NCBI GenBank assembly: GCA_023393475.1
Contig: JAEWLC010000051.1
Location: 1-48,335, forward strand
Direction: 5' to 3'
Length of the DNA: 48,335 bases
DNA from: Pseudomonadota bacterium
GTDB taxonomy: Bacteria; Pseudomonadota; Alphaproteobacteria; Rhizobiales; Devosiaceae
Numbering within the stretch: the stretch's first letter is position 1; every line of letters starts with the position of its first letter. The position numbers and the translations under genes were made by a program. This document shows positions 1 to 6,905 of this stretch, in pieces. The notes beneath the pieces were generated by a model, which saw nothing but the letters and a program-made list of their open reading frames with translations, was not told the origin of the DNA and ran no database searches.

Positions 1-106
1 TACGCGACGGGCCCCTTTGGGTCGGCGACCGGCAAATCCCACCGGTCTCGCGATGCGGCACGGGATGCGCCCGGGTCCGCGTGCCATAAGCCCAAAACCC
101 CGATCG

Positions 107-170
107 GCCGGCGAGGCGTGAGCCTCACTTCATTCTGCGGACTACCGCTCGGGGCAAACGCCTCGCCGGC
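107..170. repeat. 13-bp perfect inverted repeat
   Basis: GCCGGCGAGGCGT at 107-119 is the exact reverse complement of ACGCCTCGCCGGC at 158-170, with 38 bases between. The right arm lies inside the 80-base repeat copy at 140-219; the left arm has no counterpart next to the second copy near 13.1 kb. It could form a long-loop hairpin in RNA, or mark the end of a small element. Function is unknown. Confidence 0.5.
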
Positions 171-219
171 ACGTCGCTTCGCTCTTCGAAACCCTCCGGG
201 GCCCGTGGCCGCCGGATGC
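140..219. repeat. 80-bp dispersed repeat, copy A
   Basis: This 80-base stretch matches 13120-13199 without gaps and in the same orientation, with 70 of 80 positions identical by eye. The first 31 bases are identical and substitutions cluster in the second half. Both copies are intergenic and 13 kb apart, so this looks like a dispersed intergenic repeat family rather than a local duplication. No coding or RNA family was recognised. Confidence 0.75.
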
Positions 220-493
220 ATCAGTGTGCCCTTGCGCAGGCACGCGGGGCGATAGTGTTACCTGCGGCTTGAACCCCTTTTCGCGAGTACCGGTGTCGAC
301 ATCGCGGACCTCCTCGTTGGCTTGCAGTTGAAGCATCCAGATAGAGACGCGCCGACGGGCCCCCTGCGCTAAGCGGCAAGGGGCCCGTTCGGGACCCTGC
401 CCCGGGCTCAGTGCAGCGAGGGCCATGGCTCCGCCAGGAACCCGCACTCGCCAGTCGTCGACCTAAGTGAGTTCGGCCAGCGTCGCGGCCCCC

Positions 494-1357
494 TCAGTTC
501 TTCAGCTTGAGCGCGGTGCCCCAGGGGTCTCGCAGTGTCGTTCCACCATCGGCGATCACCGGTTCGATACCGGCGGCTTCCGCCTTCGCGACGATCCGGG
601 CGATCTCCGAGGGCTCTTTGACAAGGATCTCGATTTCATCGAGGCCTGCCATGCCGGACGGCCGCCGCCCGGCGCCGCGGCTGTTCCAGATGTTGCCGGC
701 TAGCTGATGGTGATAGCCGCCGCTGCCGTAGAAGCTGGCGCCGGGATAATCGACGGTCGAGACCATACCCAGCACGTCCCGGTAGAAGCGATCCGCTTCC
801 ACCGTGTCCCCAACCTGGAGGTGCACGTGGCCGATGCTTCCTTGCTCCGGAAAACCACTCCAGACTCCATCGCCGCCGGCGGCGAGCAGATCCTGGACGT
901 TCAGCGGGTCAGTCGACATCTGGATATGTCCAGCGGCGTCCAGCCATTGCGAGACAGGTCGATCCACATAGACCTCGATACCGTTGCCTTCGGGGTCGGC
1001 GAGATAGAGCGCTTCGCTTACGATATGATCGGAAGCACCCTGCAGCCGAATACCCTCATCCCTGACGTGGCGGAGCCAGCGCGCAAGGTCGCCGCGGGTG
1101 GGCATGAGGAAGGCAGTATGGAAGAGGCCGGCCTGATGGCGATCGCTTGATTGAAGATCGCCGGATCCATCGAGAACCAGCAATGCAGTCTTGCCGGTTC
1201 CGAGAACGACCTCACGACTGCTCCGCGATATCTCGCTCAGCCCCAATAGGGCCTTGTAGTAGCCCGAGACAGCATCGAGGTCGCGAACCTTCAGGCGCAC
1301 GCTTCCGATACGCAACGGCGCCGCACTCATGTCGAAGTATCCGTTCGAGTTGGTCAT
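494..1357 (-). CDS. Two-domain VOC (glyoxalase/extradiol dioxygenase-like) protein
   Basis: A 287-residue protein with two vicinal-oxygen-chelate modules in tandem, roughly residues 15-125 and 155-285, as in CatE-type catechol 2,3-dioxygenase-like proteins. Visible hallmarks are FHTAFLMP and DPEGNGIEVYVD in the first half and GHVHLQVGDTVEADRFYRDVLG and LRDPWGTALKL in the second. The family is usually metal-dependent; the substrate cannot be read from sequence. The start at 1357 is chosen because GTGGAG lies about nine bases upstream; an in-frame start at 1399 lacks such a site. It lies downstream of a LysR gene on the same strand, so LysR control is possible but inferred. Confidence 0.85.
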   Translation of the reverse strand: MTNSNGYFDMSAAPLRIGSVRLKVRDLDAVSGYYKALLGLSEISRSSREVVLGTGKTALLVLDGSGDLQSSDRHQAGLFHTAFLMPTRGDLARWLRHVRDEGIRLQGASDHIVSEALYLADPEGNGIEVYVDRPVSQWLDAAGHIQMSTDPLNVQDLLAAGGDGVWSGFPEQGSIGHVHLQVGDTVEADRFYRDVLGMVSTVDYPGASFYGSGGYHHQLAGNIWNSRGAGRRPSGMAGLDEIEILVKEPSEIARIVAKAEAAGIEPVIADGGTTLRDPWGTALKLKN

Positions 1358-1523
1358 GGCATTCGCTCCACGGGTAAGAGGCGGTCGCGACGAGGCCACG
1401 ACCGTTTATCGAACAGACGACCAGCTACGAAGCATCGCGTCTTTCTATGGAGGAAATATGGGGCCTGCCCGCCGGAGGATTATTCAGTTCGGCAGAAGAT
1501 CATTGCATCCAAAGGGGAAACTA

Positions 1524-2435
1524 TCACCACCCGATATCCCAGTGCGGCGTGCCCCGGTAACGCGCAACGAGGAAATCTACCAGCGCCCGCACTTTGCCAG
1601 CCAGATGCCGACTATGCGGATAGAGCGCGTGTACGGCATAGGGCTCAGGCTCGTAGCCTGCGAGGACCCGCTGGACTCGACCGGCGCGCAGTGCATCGCC
1701 GGCCACAAAGCTGGGAACGCAGGCAATTCCGAGGCCGGCTTCCGCGGCCTGAAGGCACGCTTCGGCACTCGAGTAACGGATGCGGCCCTGGGCCTGGACG
1801 CTGAATTGTCCGTCGGCAACGGTGCCGAAGGGCCAGCGGCCGGGTTCCTTGAAATTGGTGTCGATGATGCAGTCGAAGCCCGAGAGGTCGGCGGGTGCCG
1901 AGGGCTCCCCATGCTGCTCGATGTAGGCGGGTGAGCCAACCACGAGGATACGCATGTCGCAGAGCTTGCGCGCAATCATGCTGGAGTCGCCCGGTCGTCC
2001 TACCCGCACGGCGAGATCAAACCCTTCGTCGACCAGATTCACCAGGCGATCGGAGAAGCCGACTTCGAGCTCGATATCAGGAAAGTCGCACGCGAAGTCA
2101 TTGAGCGCCCGAGTGATCTCCACCGTGCCAAAGGTCAGCGGGGCGGTAAGGCGTATCCGTCCGCGTGGGGCATGCGAGGTGTCGCGTACTGCTGCGTCGA
2201 GATTGTCGAACTCGTCTAGAAGCGGACGAAGTCGCTCGAAGTAGGCCTGCCCTGCCTCCGTTGGCGATATCGCCCGAGTAGTACGGCTCAACAGACGCAC
2301 GCCCAACTCGCTCTCCAGACGCGAAACGAGCTTGGACGCCTGGCCCGAACTGGTCCCGAGCCGCGCGGCCGCGCCGGTGAAGCTGCCGGTTTCCATCACT
2401 GCGACGAACATGCGGTCGCATCCCAGCCTGTCCAA
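1524..2435 (-). CDS. LysR-family transcriptional regulator
   Basis: A 303-residue protein with the standard LysR plan: N-terminal winged helix-turn-helix (about residues 5-62, containing FTGAAARLGTSSGQASKLVSRLE) and a C-terminal effector-binding domain (about 90-295). The segment RLLSRTTRAISPTEAG follows the helix-turn-helix as is typical. It most resembles the CrgA/DmlR-like subgroup by eye. It is followed on the same strand, after 166 bases, by the two-domain VOC gene, its likeliest target. The effector is unknown. Confidence 0.9.
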   Translation of the reverse strand: MDRLGCDRMFVAVMETGSFTGAAARLGTSSGQASKLVSRLESELGVRLLSRTTRAISPTEAGQAYFERLRPLLDEFDNLDAAVRDTSHAPRGRIRLTAPLTFGTVEITRALNDFACDFPDIELEVGFSDRLVNLVDEGFDLAVRVGRPGDSSMIARKLCDMRILVVGSPAYIEQHGEPSAPADLSGFDCIIDTNFKEPGRWPFGTVADGQFSVQAQGRIRYSSAEACLQAAEAGLGIACVPSFVAGDALRAGRVQRVLAGYEPEPYAVHALYPHSRHLAGKVRALVDFLVARYRGTPHWDIGW

Positions 2436-2756
2436 TCTACTCCCCTGTCAAAGCCTTGGTAATTCGTCCCAGATGAACGCGCCCGAGGTCGCCGGGTCGA
2501 CGCAGACCTCGGCATTCAAGGATTGTGCAGCGGCCACCAGTCGACCCATTATCTGGTCGGCGTCAAGGTGAGCTGCTACGGCCCGTCATATCCTGTTCGG
2601 GCGCCCATAGGCGTCGACGCTTCAGCGAGCAACAGGCTCCTGCCTGCAGGTGAACTTGACTTTTCTGGCTGCATTCCTAGGTTGCCGGCATGTACAGCTA
2701 TCAGACATCGCTGGTGCCTGCTGCCTTGGCGGATCGTAGCCGCGCACGCCCGCAGC

Positions 2757-2798
2757 CCTAGATCTTGCTGAGCGCATGCAAGGTCTAGGGACCTTGCA
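2757..2798 (+). promoter_or_regulatory. Mutually exclusive hairpins (attenuator-like)
   Basis: Three segments are visible. Segment 1 (2757-2768, CCTAGATCTTGC) pairs with segment 2 (2778-2789, GCAAGGTCTAGG) over 12 base pairs including one G-U. Segment 2 with its flank (2777-2785, TGCAAGGTC) pairs perfectly with segment 3 (2790-2798, GACCTTGCA) across a four-base loop. The two helices use the same bases and cannot coexist. The element lies about 100 bases before the Rnk-like start codon. A regulatory switch is an inference; a compact degenerate repeat is the alternative. Confidence 0.4.
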
Positions 2799-2858
2799 AC
2801 ACGTGTCGACCTGGACCGTGTAACGCAAAACCATCGCGCATCATCCCCTCCCTTGTCT

Positions 2859-2876
2859 TGCCTGTGTCCACAGGCA
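2859..2876. promoter_or_regulatory. 18-base inverted repeat upstream of Rnk-like gene
   Basis: TGCCTGTG (2859-2866) and CACAGGCA (2869-2876) are perfect reverse complements separated by TC. The element ends 21 bases before the ATG at 2898. The short spacing suits a dimeric repressor site better than a hairpin. No regulator is assigned. Confidence 0.35.
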
Positions 2877-2897
2877 CTGACGGTACGGACGATTGCC

Positions 2898-3191
2898 ATG
2901 CAGCACCACGACCCCACGCGGCCCTCGATCACTATCGGCCGAAACGAACACCGCAAGCTCCTTATCGTTGCCATGAGCGCGATTGGTCATTCAGCCGACG
3001 ACAGCGACTACGTGCATCACGAGTTCGACCGCGCAACGGTGGTAGCCGATCGCAAGCCCACTCGCGACGTTGCCGTGGGGGCAGCGCTGGCTGGACTGCG
3101 ACCTGGCCAATCCATAACCCGCATGGGTTGGTACGGCTCGTTTGCACGTTTCAACGTGCTGTCGGTCAAGTCGCCGGACGAGCGGAATTGA
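2898..3191 (+). CDS. Shortened Rnk/GreA-C-like (nucleoside diphosphate kinase regulator) protein
   Basis: A 97-residue protein. The N-terminal part (RPSITIGRNEHRKLL, then EFDRATVVADRKPTRDV) resembles the coiled-coil half of Rnk-type regulators. The C-terminal part (VGAALAGLRPGQSI, then FNVLSV) resembles their FKBP-like GreA C-terminal half. In the usual family, roughly 35-50 residues lie between these blocks (the VTMGS...VYP...SVLTP region); here they are absent while the frame stays open. Family members bind RNA polymerase or modulate nucleotide pools; whether this form folds is doubtful. ATG 2898 is preferred over an upstream TTG at 2853. It could be a decayed gene. Confidence 0.6.
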   Translation: MQHHDPTRPSITIGRNEHRKLLIVAMSAIGHSADDSDYVHHEFDRATVVADRKPTRDVAVGAALAGLRPGQSITRMGWYGSFARFNVLSVKSPDERN

Positions 3192-3232
3192 GAAACTTAG
3201 CTGCCCGCAGGCGAAATCCCGTACGGCGGTAG

Positions 3233-3257
3233 CCCCGTCGCGCACTGCGCGACGGGG
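3233..3257 (+). terminator. Strong hairpin after Rnk-like gene
   Basis: CCCCGTCGCGC (3233-3243) and GCGCGACGGGG (3247-3257) form a perfect 11-bp stem with an ACT loop, 42 bases after the Rnk-like stop. There is no T run, so it could be a Rho-dependent 3' end stabiliser or REP-type element rather than a classical intrinsic terminator. Confidence 0.5.
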
Positions 3258-3351
3258 TACGACGACCAGCAATCCCAACAACTGACAATTCCGAATGCGT
3301 ACCGGGGCGAACAGCCCGCGGCAGAACGCGTTCGTTCAGAAAGATACTCCA

Positions 3352-3477
3352 ATGGCGAAGAGAAACGGCAACAGAGAGCTCAAGAAGCCCAAGCAGAACA
3401 AGCCGAAGAACACCGGTGCATCCTCGGTTGCAGAGCTGTCGCGAGAGCGCGGCCAGCTACAGGCGAAGCGGCGATAG
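3352..3477 (+). CDS. Small basic hypothetical protein (41 aa)
   Basis: A 41-residue Lys/Arg/Asn-rich polypeptide beginning MAKRNGNRELKKPKQNKPKN and ending ELSRERGQLQAKRR. Small proteins with an MAK...NRE.KKPK start recur in Hyphomicrobiales genomes as conserved hypotheticals, often near stress or cold-shock genes (recalled family knowledge). It has no membrane segment or signal peptide and is probably disordered and nucleic-acid-binding. ATG 3352 follows a purine-rich AGAAAG. It is not long enough for confidence from coding statistics alone. Confidence 0.5.
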   Translation: MAKRNGNRELKKPKQNKPKNTGASSVAELSRERGQLQAKRR

Positions 3478-3507
3478 GATAGTATACGCCCGACGCGGGA
3501 GAAGCGG

Positions 3508-3533
3508 ACCAGCGCAGCGGTTGCTGCGCTGGT
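3508..3533. terminator. 11-bp hairpin between convergent genes
   Basis: ACCAGCGCAGC (3508-3518) and GCTGCGCTGGT (3523-3533) form a perfect 11-bp stem with a GGTT tetraloop. It lies between the 41-aa gene (plus) and the AhpD-like gene (minus), and could act as a bidirectional terminator. No flanking T run is present on either strand. Confidence 0.5.
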
Positions 3534-3597
3534 TACCGGGGCGGCCACCTCAAGGGGATCGCAGTGATGCCCGGGGTTGCGCGAACTCTGCGTTCGT

Positions 3598-4065
3598 CTA
3601 TTTCGCCTGCGCCATGGCTTCGCGCATGGCGGCGGCCCCTGCGTCGATGGCGGCCTTGAAAGCAGCCATGTCGACCATGTTGCCGTTCATGACAGTGCTC
3701 CCTAGCCGGGTCAGGCCGGCGAACATGATGGCCTCCTTGATTTCCTCGTCCGTCGCGCCAAGCACCCTGGCGTCGGACGTGTCGGCGTAGATGCAATAGG
3801 CACACGGGATCTGCGACGACACAGCCAGCCCGATCAGGGCGCGGTATTTCGGCGGGATGGTAGCCTTGTTGTCGATCAGCCAGGCACGCTGCTGGGCCCA
3901 GGTCGAGGCAACAAAGGCGTCCGGGTACACCCAGTTCTCCGGTGCGTCAGGACCCAGTGTGCTCACAATGTCGTTGCGTGCGGCGCTGACGTCGTCGGCG
4001 ACAGTCGGAAGAACACTTGCTCCGACAAGACTCGCGACGAGAATGAGTACGGATAGCGTTTTCAT
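3598..4065 (-). CDS. Exported carboxymuconolactone decarboxylase/AhpD-like protein
   Basis: A 155-residue protein with an N-terminal signal peptide (about residues 1-23) and one CMD/AhpD-like domain. The redox motif CAYC is at residues 88-91, followed by YAD as in alkylhydroperoxidase-like proteins; the motif is expected to carry thiol peroxidase or disulfide chemistry. Export would place it in the periplasm, which is unusual because AhpD itself is cytoplasmic. The start at 4065 follows AGGAG at nine bases. It is divergent from the frameshifted CadC-type regulator at 4195, a natural candidate for its control. Confidence 0.85.
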   Translation of the reverse strand: MKTLSVLILVASLVGASVLPTVADDVSAARNDIVSTLGPDAPENWVYPDAFVASTWAQQRAWLIDNKATIPPKYRALIGLAVSSQIPCAYCIYADTSDARVLGATDEEIKEAIMFAGLTRLGSTVMNGNMVDMAAFKAAIDAGAAAMREAMAQAK

Positions 4066-4194
4066 GACCTTTGCTCCTGTTGCCCGGCGGGGGCGTCCAA
4101 CGCTCCTCGGTACCGGGTCAGGCGCCATTGTCTCCGCAGCCGGCGCGGGTGTATCAAAGGGCAGGCTAATTCTTGCTAAGCGCAGGAGGGACGC

Positions 4195-5615
4195 GTGACG
4201 CAGTCCCTTGCATCTGGTCCCTTTCGACTAGACCGAGCGGGCACGGCGTGGCGGGATGGACAGCCACTTCATCTCGGACGTCGCGGCGTGTTGCTGCTCC
4301 AGACTCTGCTGGCCCGCCGTGGTGAGGTCGTCTCCAAGGGCGAACTGTTCGACGCAGTCTGGCCCGGCGAAGCGGTCGCCGAAAACAACCTGTCGGTGCA
4401 GATCGCCAATTTGCGCAAATGTTTGGGAGGGAACTGGATCCGCACCGTCGAGAGAGTCGGCTACCAGTTCCTGGAGCAGCCGCTGGACCAGCCGCGCCCT
4501 CTCCCCTCTTTCGGCGTTCGCCCATTCACCGACCTTGGCAACTCCGCTGAGTCCGCGACCACCCTGACGGACGACCTGACAACGACACTGGCCCGGTTCG
4601 GCTCCTTGCGCACTCTCTCGGGAAAGTCCGCCTACCGCCTTGCCGACTATGCTCTCGAGGGTAGTGTGCGCCGCGAGGGGCCAGTTGCGCATGTCTCGCT
4701 TCGACTGGTTGACCGAAGGAGCGGACATTACGTCTGGGCCGACCATCTCGAACTGTCGGGTCAAAGCACCCTGTCGGTTGCTCGGATCGCGTCGACGATC
4801 GAGGATCACGTCGAACTCGCCGAGATCTCGGCGGCCAGCGCGATCGTCCCGGGAGCGAAGCCGCTCCCGACCTGTTCCGCCGCGCACAGTATCTCGTTCG
4901 GACGACGCTGCCCGACCACTTCGCCGCGGCGACAGCCCTGGTGGAGGCAGCTCTGCGCCAGGATCCCGACAATTGCGACTACCTCGGCGCAATCTGCGAG
5001 ACCGTGGGCCTGCGCATCTCCATGGGCTGGGAGGTACTGGCAGGCACGGATGCGGACCAGATGCTCGTCCATGGTTCGGCGGCCCGTGGGCTGCGACTGC
5101 CAAGCCGTAGCGCGGATACTCTTGCGCAGCTTGGTTTTGGCCTGTTCCGAACCGGCGATCCGGAGGGCGGCTATGGCCTGATGCGCAAGGCAGTCGAGCT
5201 CAACCCCAGCAGCGTGCGAGCGAACTGCCTCGCCGGTCATGCGGCCAACTACTGGGGCAGCCTCGCCGATGCGGAGGCCTATTTCCGGACGGGGCTGGCG
5301 CTCGATCGGCACCACCGTCTCTATGGTGCCTTGATGACCGGCCTCTCGCGCATCTGCATGGCCCGTGGGGATTTCGAAACGGCGATTGGGTGGGCGGACC
5401 GCGCCCATCGCGCCCAACCTCACCAGGGCGGCGCTTACTGGACCCTAGTTGCCGCACACGCAATGCTTGGTCGTCCCGAACAGGCCCGAACCTATCTGGA
5501 GAAGTTTCGAGCGCATCATCCGGGTGTCACCATCGAGCGCATCAAGTCGGGACAGCCGAGCCAGACACCTCTGACCTCCACGCTTGAGGGCCTCGAAATG
5601 GCTGGCCTCGGTTAG
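4195..5615 (+). pseudogene. CadC-type regulator (winged helix + TolB-like + TPR), frameshifted
   Basis: GTG 4195 with AGGAGGG upstream opens a frame encoding an OmpR/PhoB-type winged helix (about residues 5-95, with GELFDAVWPGEAVAENNLSV and RTVERVGYQF) and a shortened TolB-like domain (about 104-190). Near 4825-4850 this frame turns to nonsense. The coherent continuation (APDLFRRAQYLVRTTL, then TPR-like helices to LEMAGLG) is read in another frame up to 5615. The change fits loss of one base. Intact paralogues at 6906 and 8514 show the expected layout. It may be a real pseudogene or a sequencing error; there is no slippery heptamer supporting programmed frameshifting. Confidence 0.75.
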
Positions 5616-5716
5616 GTCCACCAAGCGCGCCGTTCGTTTTTTAGGTTTTCTTCGCCTGGGCTTAAGTACGGCACGAGGCGATCGCTCGATACTCCCCCCA
5701 ACCACAGGAGGGAGAA

Positions 5717-6322
5717 GTGAGCAGACTTGGCACTACAATCCTTGCCGTTTGCCTGATGGCGCCGGGCGTCGCGCTGGCTGGGCCGCTGCATGATGCCGCT
5801 CGCGCTGGCGACCTGCCGCTCGTCGAAAAGCTCATCGCTGAGGGCGTGCCCGTGGACGACCGGGACGACCTCGGAGAGACGCCGCTGATGGCGGCGGCCC
5901 TGGCCGGGCAAACGCTGATCGTCGAGAAACTGGCTGCGCGTTACCATGCCGACGTCACCGCCCGGAACGACCGGGGCATGACCGCGCTGCACGCCGCAGC
6001 CTTCAATGGCGACCTGATGTCGGTCGAGTACATCGTCTATCGCGGTGGCGCGGACATGGACGATGCCCAGAGCAAGTTTGGCGTGACCCCGCTCATCGTG
6101 GCGGCCGAAGAGAACAACGGGATGGTGCTTGCCTATCTGGTCTCGTACGGCGCCGACAAGGAGATCACCGAGCGCCATGGCTACACGGCCCTGACTCGGG
6201 CGGGCTACCACGGCCACGATGAGATCATCACCATGCTGCTGACGGCCGGCGCCGCCTGTCAGGAGATCGACCCGATCTGGTTCAAGGAGTGCTCGGCCCG
6301 CAAGGCGGCGCTCCACCATTAG
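5717..6322 (+). CDS. Exported ankyrin-repeat protein
   Basis: A 201-residue protein with an N-terminal signal peptide (about residues 1-21, cleavage near ALA-GP) and five ankyrin repeats from residue 22 to about 185. Repeat cores include PLHDAARAGDLPLVEKLI, TPLMAAALAGQTLIVEKL, TALHAAAFNGDLMSVEYI, TPLIVAAEENNGMVLAYLV and TALTRAGYHGHDEIITMLL. Ankyrin repeats bind proteins, so a periplasmic scaffold or chaperone role is likely; exported ankyrin proteins next to catalases are known in other proteobacteria. GTG 5717 follows AGGAGGGAGAA. Seventeen bases separate it from the YHS gene, suggesting one operon. Confidence 0.88.
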   Translation: MSRLGTTILAVCLMAPGVALAGPLHDAARAGDLPLVEKLIAEGVPVDDRDDLGETPLMAAALAGQTLIVEKLAARYHADVTARNDRGMTALHAAAFNGDLMSVEYIVYRGGADMDDAQSKFGVTPLIVAAEENNGMVLAYLVSYGADKEITERHGYTALTRAGYHGHDEIITMLLTAGAACQEIDPIWFKECSARKAALHH

Positions 6323-6339
6323 TCATCAAGGAGACGGAC

Positions 6340-6786
6340 ATGTTCAACTGCAGGATATCGCTGGCCGCTGCATGCCTCGTATTTGCCGCCGGGAGCGGTG
6401 CCGCCGCCGCCGAGTACAACACCGGCTACTTTGGCAATGTCGCGATCGAGGGCTACGACCCCGTTGCCTACTTCACCGCAGGCAAGGCGCACCGGGGATC
6501 GGAGGAGTTCGCTACCGAATGGGAAGGGGTGACCTGGCACTTCGCCAGCGCCGATAATCGCGACCTGTTCGTGAAGAACCCCACCGCGTACGCGCCTCAG
6601 TTCGGCGGCCTCTGCACCGAGGGGGTGGCCTATGGAGAGATATCGGTCAATCTCAGCCCGGAATCCTTCGCCATCGTCGACGGTAAGTTGTACCTGAACT
6701 ACGCCACCGCCTTTGCCGACCTGCCGACCAACCTGCCGGTGGCGATGAGCAAGTGGGACGCCGTGCACGACCTGCTGACCCACTAG
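6340..6786 (+). CDS. YHS domain-containing exported protein
   Basis: A 148-residue protein with a signal peptide (about 1-24) and a YHS-type domain (about 38-92) containing GYDPVAYFTAGKAHRGS, TWHFASADNRDLFVKNP and FGGLC. The domain is associated with metal-dependent and metal-transport proteins; in this exported family the function is unproven. Cys92 occupies the conserved position where related proteins sometimes carry selenocysteine; here it is an ordinary cysteine codon. ATG 6340 follows AAGGAGACGGAC. It is probably cotranscribed with the ankyrin gene. Confidence 0.88.
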   Translation: MFNCRISLAAACLVFAAGSGAAAAEYNTGYFGNVAIEGYDPVAYFTAGKAHRGSEEFATEWEGVTWHFASADNRDLFVKNPTAYAPQFGGLCTEGVAYGEISVNLSPESFAIVDGKLYLNYATAFADLPTNLPVAMSKWDAVHDLLTH

Positions 6787-6905
6787 CGCCGTCCGCCCGC
6801 GGCGGGCGAGGCCCGTCGAAGGCCGATTGCTGGCGGCCAGGAGGCTTCTGCTTGCAGCACACATGGCCTATAGTTGGGTGCAAGCCTCGCAGCGACCTAG
6901 TCACC

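Larger units (their letters stand above)
1..493. other. Gene-free left edge (no supported coding region)
   Basis: About 490 bases before the first convincing gene. Open frames exist here, but their translations are low-complexity Arg/Pro/Gly-rich text without recognisable domains or convincing ribosome binding sites, so I call no gene. The stretch does contain one copy of an 80-base repeat (140-219) and a perfect 13-base inverted repeat (107-119 with 158-170). A degraded mobile-element end or an unrecognised structured RNA remains possible, but nothing seen proves either. Confidence 0.5.
2436..2897. other. Intergenic region with structured leader
   Basis: A 462-base stretch between the LysR start and the Rnk-like start. 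Open frames on both strands give no recognisable protein and overlap one another, so I call none. It contains two alternative hairpins at 2757-2798 and an 18-base inverted repeat at 2859-2876, both upstream of the plus-strand gene at 2898. It should also hold the LysR promoter near 2436-2550, but no clear promoter was seen. Confidence 0.5.

Noticed and set aside
142..447. Minus-strand 101-codon frame across repeat copy A
   Set aside because: No ribosome binding site, no domain, and part of it is an intergenic repeat that occurs elsewhere without this frame.
560..600. GGTTCGAT-like sequence resembling a tRNA T-loop
   Set aside because: It lies inside the VOC coding frame, and no acceptor, D or anticodon stem can be built around it.
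2576..2974. Minus-strand 132-codon frame upstream of the Rnk-like gene
   Set aside because: Cys/Arg-rich text without domain, overlapping the structured leader and the Rnk-like start on the other strand.
4820..4855. Programmed ribosomal frameshifting in the first CadC-type gene
   Set aside because: No slippery heptamer or clear downstream structure at the junction; intact paralogues are single-frame, so mutation or error is likelier.
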